Assembly: GCA_964634255.1 (NCBI GenBank) | Contig: CAZWJC010000319.1 | Location: 1 to 7,400 of the forward strand | Origin: MWDV01 sp964634255 | GTDB lineage: Bacteria > Verrucomicrobiota > Verrucomicrobiia > Limisphaerales > MWDV01 | Length of the DNA: 7,400 nt | Reading direction: 5' to 3' | In this document: in pieces, positions 5,546 through 7,400 of the stretch | Layout of the letters: every line of letters begins with the position of its first letter | Position numbering within the stretch: position 1 is the first letter of the stretch | Position numbers and translations under genes: made by a program | Notes under the pieces: generated by a model | What the model was told of the DNA's origin: nothing | Databases searched by the model: none | The model's input: the letters and a program-made list of their open reading frames with translations, nothing else

Positions 5546-7330
5546 TCACCGCCGGTCTTCGACAAGCCCCCGGAGAACCCCTTCCAACTCGGTCAGACGC
5601 TTCCTCAACTCCGCGTTTTCCGCGCGCGTCTCTTCCAGCTTCTGGTTCAGCCCTTGAATTGCCGCCAATGCCACGCCGTCCGCATCCACGGTGGCGATGG
5701 ACAGATCGTCCAAACCGAGACCGAAGGCGGCGCGGAAATCCTGTGCTGTCGGGCCGAGATGCAGCGCGCCGGGGAAATCCCTAAAGCGCCATTGCGTGAT
5801 GGGCAGCGCCGTCAGCTTGTCGAGCACCGCTTGCGCGTCCACCGCCGTGAAGTCCTGCTTGGCTGCGCGATCGCTCGTGCTGTTGAACGCCGTCGCACCG
5901 ACCATTCCCGCCACTTGCAGTCGATTGCTCGTGAAGCTGCTGGTGCCGATGCCTACATTGCCAACCAAGCGGAAGACATCGTCCCCCGCGCGTGTCCAGA
6001 CGCCGATGGTGGGATCGAGTTTTGCGAGTGTCACCACCCCGTCCTGCAGGCTGGCGGTGGTGATGGAACCTGCGCTCACGCGGTTGGCGACCAGTCCCGG
6101 AGTGAACGATTCGAGACTGAACAGGTACGCCGCCCCCACGTTGTACGCACCCGTGCCGTCGCCAAGCGCCCCAATCAACACGCGATCACTGCCCAACGCC
6201 GCCACGCTAAAGCCGAAAAGGTCGAAGTCTGCTGGTGTGGGATTGGTGAAGGTGGCGAGCAACGCGCCGCTGGTGCTGAACAGATACGCCACCCCGGCTG
6301 CGTACGCACCCGTGTTGTCGCCAAACGCCCCAATCAACACCCGGTCGGTTCCCACCGCCGCCACGGAATAGCCAAAGTAGTCGCCGTATTCCGGCGTCGG
6401 ATTGGTGAAAGTGGTGAGCAACGCGCCCTCGGTGTTGAACAGATACGCCGCCCCGGCTTGCTCTGCGCCCGTGTCGTCGCTATCCGCACCAATCAGCACC
6501 TGATCAGTTCCCACCGCAGCAACGGAAACGCCAAACAAGTCGCCCGCCGCCGGTGTGGGATTGGTGAAGGTCGTGAGCAACGCGCCGTTGGTATTAAACA
6601 GATAGGCCGCCCCGCCATTGATCGCGCCCGTGTCGTCGCCATCCGCACCAATCAGCACTCGGTCGGGCCCCACCGCCGCCACGGGGCGGCCGAAGTCGTC
6701 GCTGGTTGCCGGCGTGGGATTGGCAATCGTCAGCGCGAACCAGTTGGAAACCGTGGCCACCTTGGCCGCAGTCACAGCACCATCCGCCAGCGCCGTGGTC
6801 GTGACCGCGCCAGCGGCCAGTTGGTTGGACCCGACCGCTCCGGGCATAAGCATCTCAGTGGTGATGCTGCCCGCACCAATGTTGTTGGACGAAATCGTGC
6901 CGGTCAGTTGCGCCGCCGAAACCGAACCGCTCACGCTGGCTGAGGACGCCGCATTCACCGCTTGGATCGCATACGGCGCGGGCGTCAACAATTGCCGCGG
7001 CGACAGGGTCGTGAAAGACCCGCTACCGTTCGTGCGCACGTTGATCTCCAGCCAGCGATTCGCGCCGTCGAAGTTCTCCGCGCCAAAATCCATCCCGGTG
7101 GTGAACAGGCCATTTGAAACCGGCACGGCCAAGGCGACGGGGATGACCGGTGCGGCGACGCCGCTCGTTGCGTCGTTCAGCAACCGGAACATGAAGTCGT
7201 AATGGCCGTTGGCCGGCGCGCCGTTCAGGTTGAGCCGGCCCTGGTAGGTGAACGCGCTGATTTGGGCTCGGGCCGGCGTGGCGGCGGCCAGGGTCAAGAG
7301 CAAGCCGAGCATGATGCAGGTGGTCTTCAT
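5546..7330 (-). CDS. secreted repeat protein with C-terminal S74 self-cleaving chaperone domain
   Basis: A 594-residue exported protein. Residues 1-22 form a signal peptide ending ARA. Residues 23-125 are an 'FTYQGRL' beta-rich module common in Verrucomicrobiota and Planctomycetota surface proteins. Residues 130-195 show tail-fibre-like short repeats (GSIT, GAVGSNQL, ADGAVTAAK). Residues 203-409 hold four 53-residue FG-GAP-like repeats (NPTP...D.FG..VAAVG.D.VLIGA...TGA...G.AYLF). After a second fibre-like stretch (about 418-440) comes a Peptidase S74 domain from about 480, with TSDRAAK giving the putative Ser486/Lys491 dyad, and a coiled coil at about 557-590. In known S74 proteins this C-terminal domain trimerises the fibre and then cuts itself off before the serine. 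By analogy this may be a trimeric surface or appendage fibre. Four blades are few for a closed propeller in one chain. ATG 7330 gives a good signal peptide, but no strong ribosome site is seen. Function is unknown. Confidence 0.85.
   Translation of the reverse strand: MKTTCIMLGLLLTLAAATPARAQISAFTYQGRLNLNGAPANGHYDFMFRLLNDATSGVAAPVIPVALAVPVSNGLFTTGMDFGAENFDGANRWLEINVRTNGSGSFTTLSPRQLLTPAPYAIQAVNAASSASVSGSVSAAQLTGTISSNNIGAGSITTEMLMPGAVGSNQLAAGAVTTTALADGAVTAAKVATVSNWFALTIANPTPATSDDFGRPVAAVGPDRVLIGADGDDTGAINGGAAYLFNTNGALLTTFTNPTPAAGDLFGVSVAAVGTDQVLIGADSDDTGAEQAGAAYLFNTEGALLTTFTNPTPEYGDYFGYSVAAVGTDRVLIGAFGDNTGAYAAGVAYLFSTSGALLATFTNPTPADFDLFGFSVAALGSDRVLIGALGDGTGAYNVGAAYLFSLESFTPGLVANRVSAGSITTASLQDGVVTLAKLDPTIGVWTRAGDDVFRLVGNVGIGTSSFTSNRLQVAGMVGATAFNSTSDRAAKQDFTAVDAQAVLDKLTALPITQWRFRDFPGALHLGPTAQDFRAAFGLGLDDLSIATVDADGVALAAIQGLNQKLEETRAENAELRKRLTELEGVLRGLVEDRR
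6101..6724 (-). repeat. four tandem 159-bp coding repeats (53 residues each)
   Basis: On the + strand the landmark GATTGG recurs at 6241, 6400, 6559 and 6718, exactly 159 bases apart. The neighbouring GTGAGCAACGCGCC-type block recurs with it in the first three. The repeats encode FG-GAP-like units with the NPTP asparagine at residues 204, 257, 310 and 363. The outermost copies diverge at their outer edges. The units are similar but not identical, which suggests old internal duplication kept in frame. Confidence 0.9.
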
Positions 7331-7400
7331 GAAGTGTGATGGCAGCTAGTGTGGTGAGCGATTAGTGCGTGCAATAAAGAGTGTGACCTGTGAATATGGG
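7331..7400 (-). promoter_or_regulatory. upstream region of the S74-protein gene with AGTGYG motifs
   Basis: These 70 bases run from the S74 start to the window edge and should hold its leader and possibly its promoter. On the + strand AGTGTG or AGTGCG occurs at 7333, 7348, 7364 and 7380, spaced 15, 16 and 16 bases. On the minus strand TTGCAC could be a -35 element, but no good -10 box follows at the right distance. No promoter is called firmly. Confidence 0.25.

Noticed and set aside
6101..6724. Repeats considered as a CRISPR-like or mobile repeat array
   Set aside because: The units are 159 bases, contiguous without spacers, in frame and imperfect, and encode a protein repeat.
5540..6943. 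Long rightward open frame (467 codons) opposite the S74-protein gene
   Set aside because: It is antisense to a gene with a clear signal peptide, repeats and S74 motif. Its repeats simply mirror the 159-base repeats of that gene, and its composition (Arg, His and Gly rich) is typical of a shadow frame in GC-rich DNA.

Overview
This is about 7.4 kb of GC-rich chromosome. The gene content suggests a Verrucomicrobiota bacterium, probably a Pedosphaera/Limisphaerales-like lineage. That placement is an inference from gene style: a secreted protein opening with an 'FTYQGRL' segment and ending in an S74-type chaperone domain, a short PKD-type surface protein, and a TIGR02574-like antitoxin paired with a ParE-like toxin. 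No rRNA, tRNA, CRISPR array, insertion sequence or phage integrase was seen.

Layout. Two genes run rightward at the left end: the 3' part of an alpha/beta hydrolase (cut by the window edge) and a complete class I/II PLP aminotransferase. They converge on a leftward gene for a small exported PKD-domain protein, across a 135-base gap packed with three short hairpins. A 364-base non-coding gap then separates that gene from a divergent, rightward orphan response regulator of the RegA/PrrA/ActR type (receiver plus Fis-like helix-turn-helix). The regulator's stop codon overlaps that of the converging tgt gene (queuosine tRNA modification).

From tgt to the right end everything reads leftward. In transcription order there is a 594-residue secreted S74/FG-GAP-like protein (starting near 7330), then the antitoxin, then the toxin (overlapping the antitoxin by 4 bases), then tgt 37 bases further on. 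The last three are close enough to share a transcript, and the S74 gene could contribute read-through.

How the genes work together: only the antitoxin/toxin pair is a clear functional unit. The hydrolase and aminotransferase may be co-transcribed but show no obvious shared pathway. tgt is a housekeeping gene without its usual queA/yajC/secD partners in view. The most distinctive items are the exported protein with an intact predicted self-cleavage dyad (Ser486/Lys491) behind four 53-residue repeats, the response regulator with an enlarged loop after its phospho-acceptor aspartate, and a possible alternative upstream start for the antitoxin. I did not find a clearly new multi-gene system.
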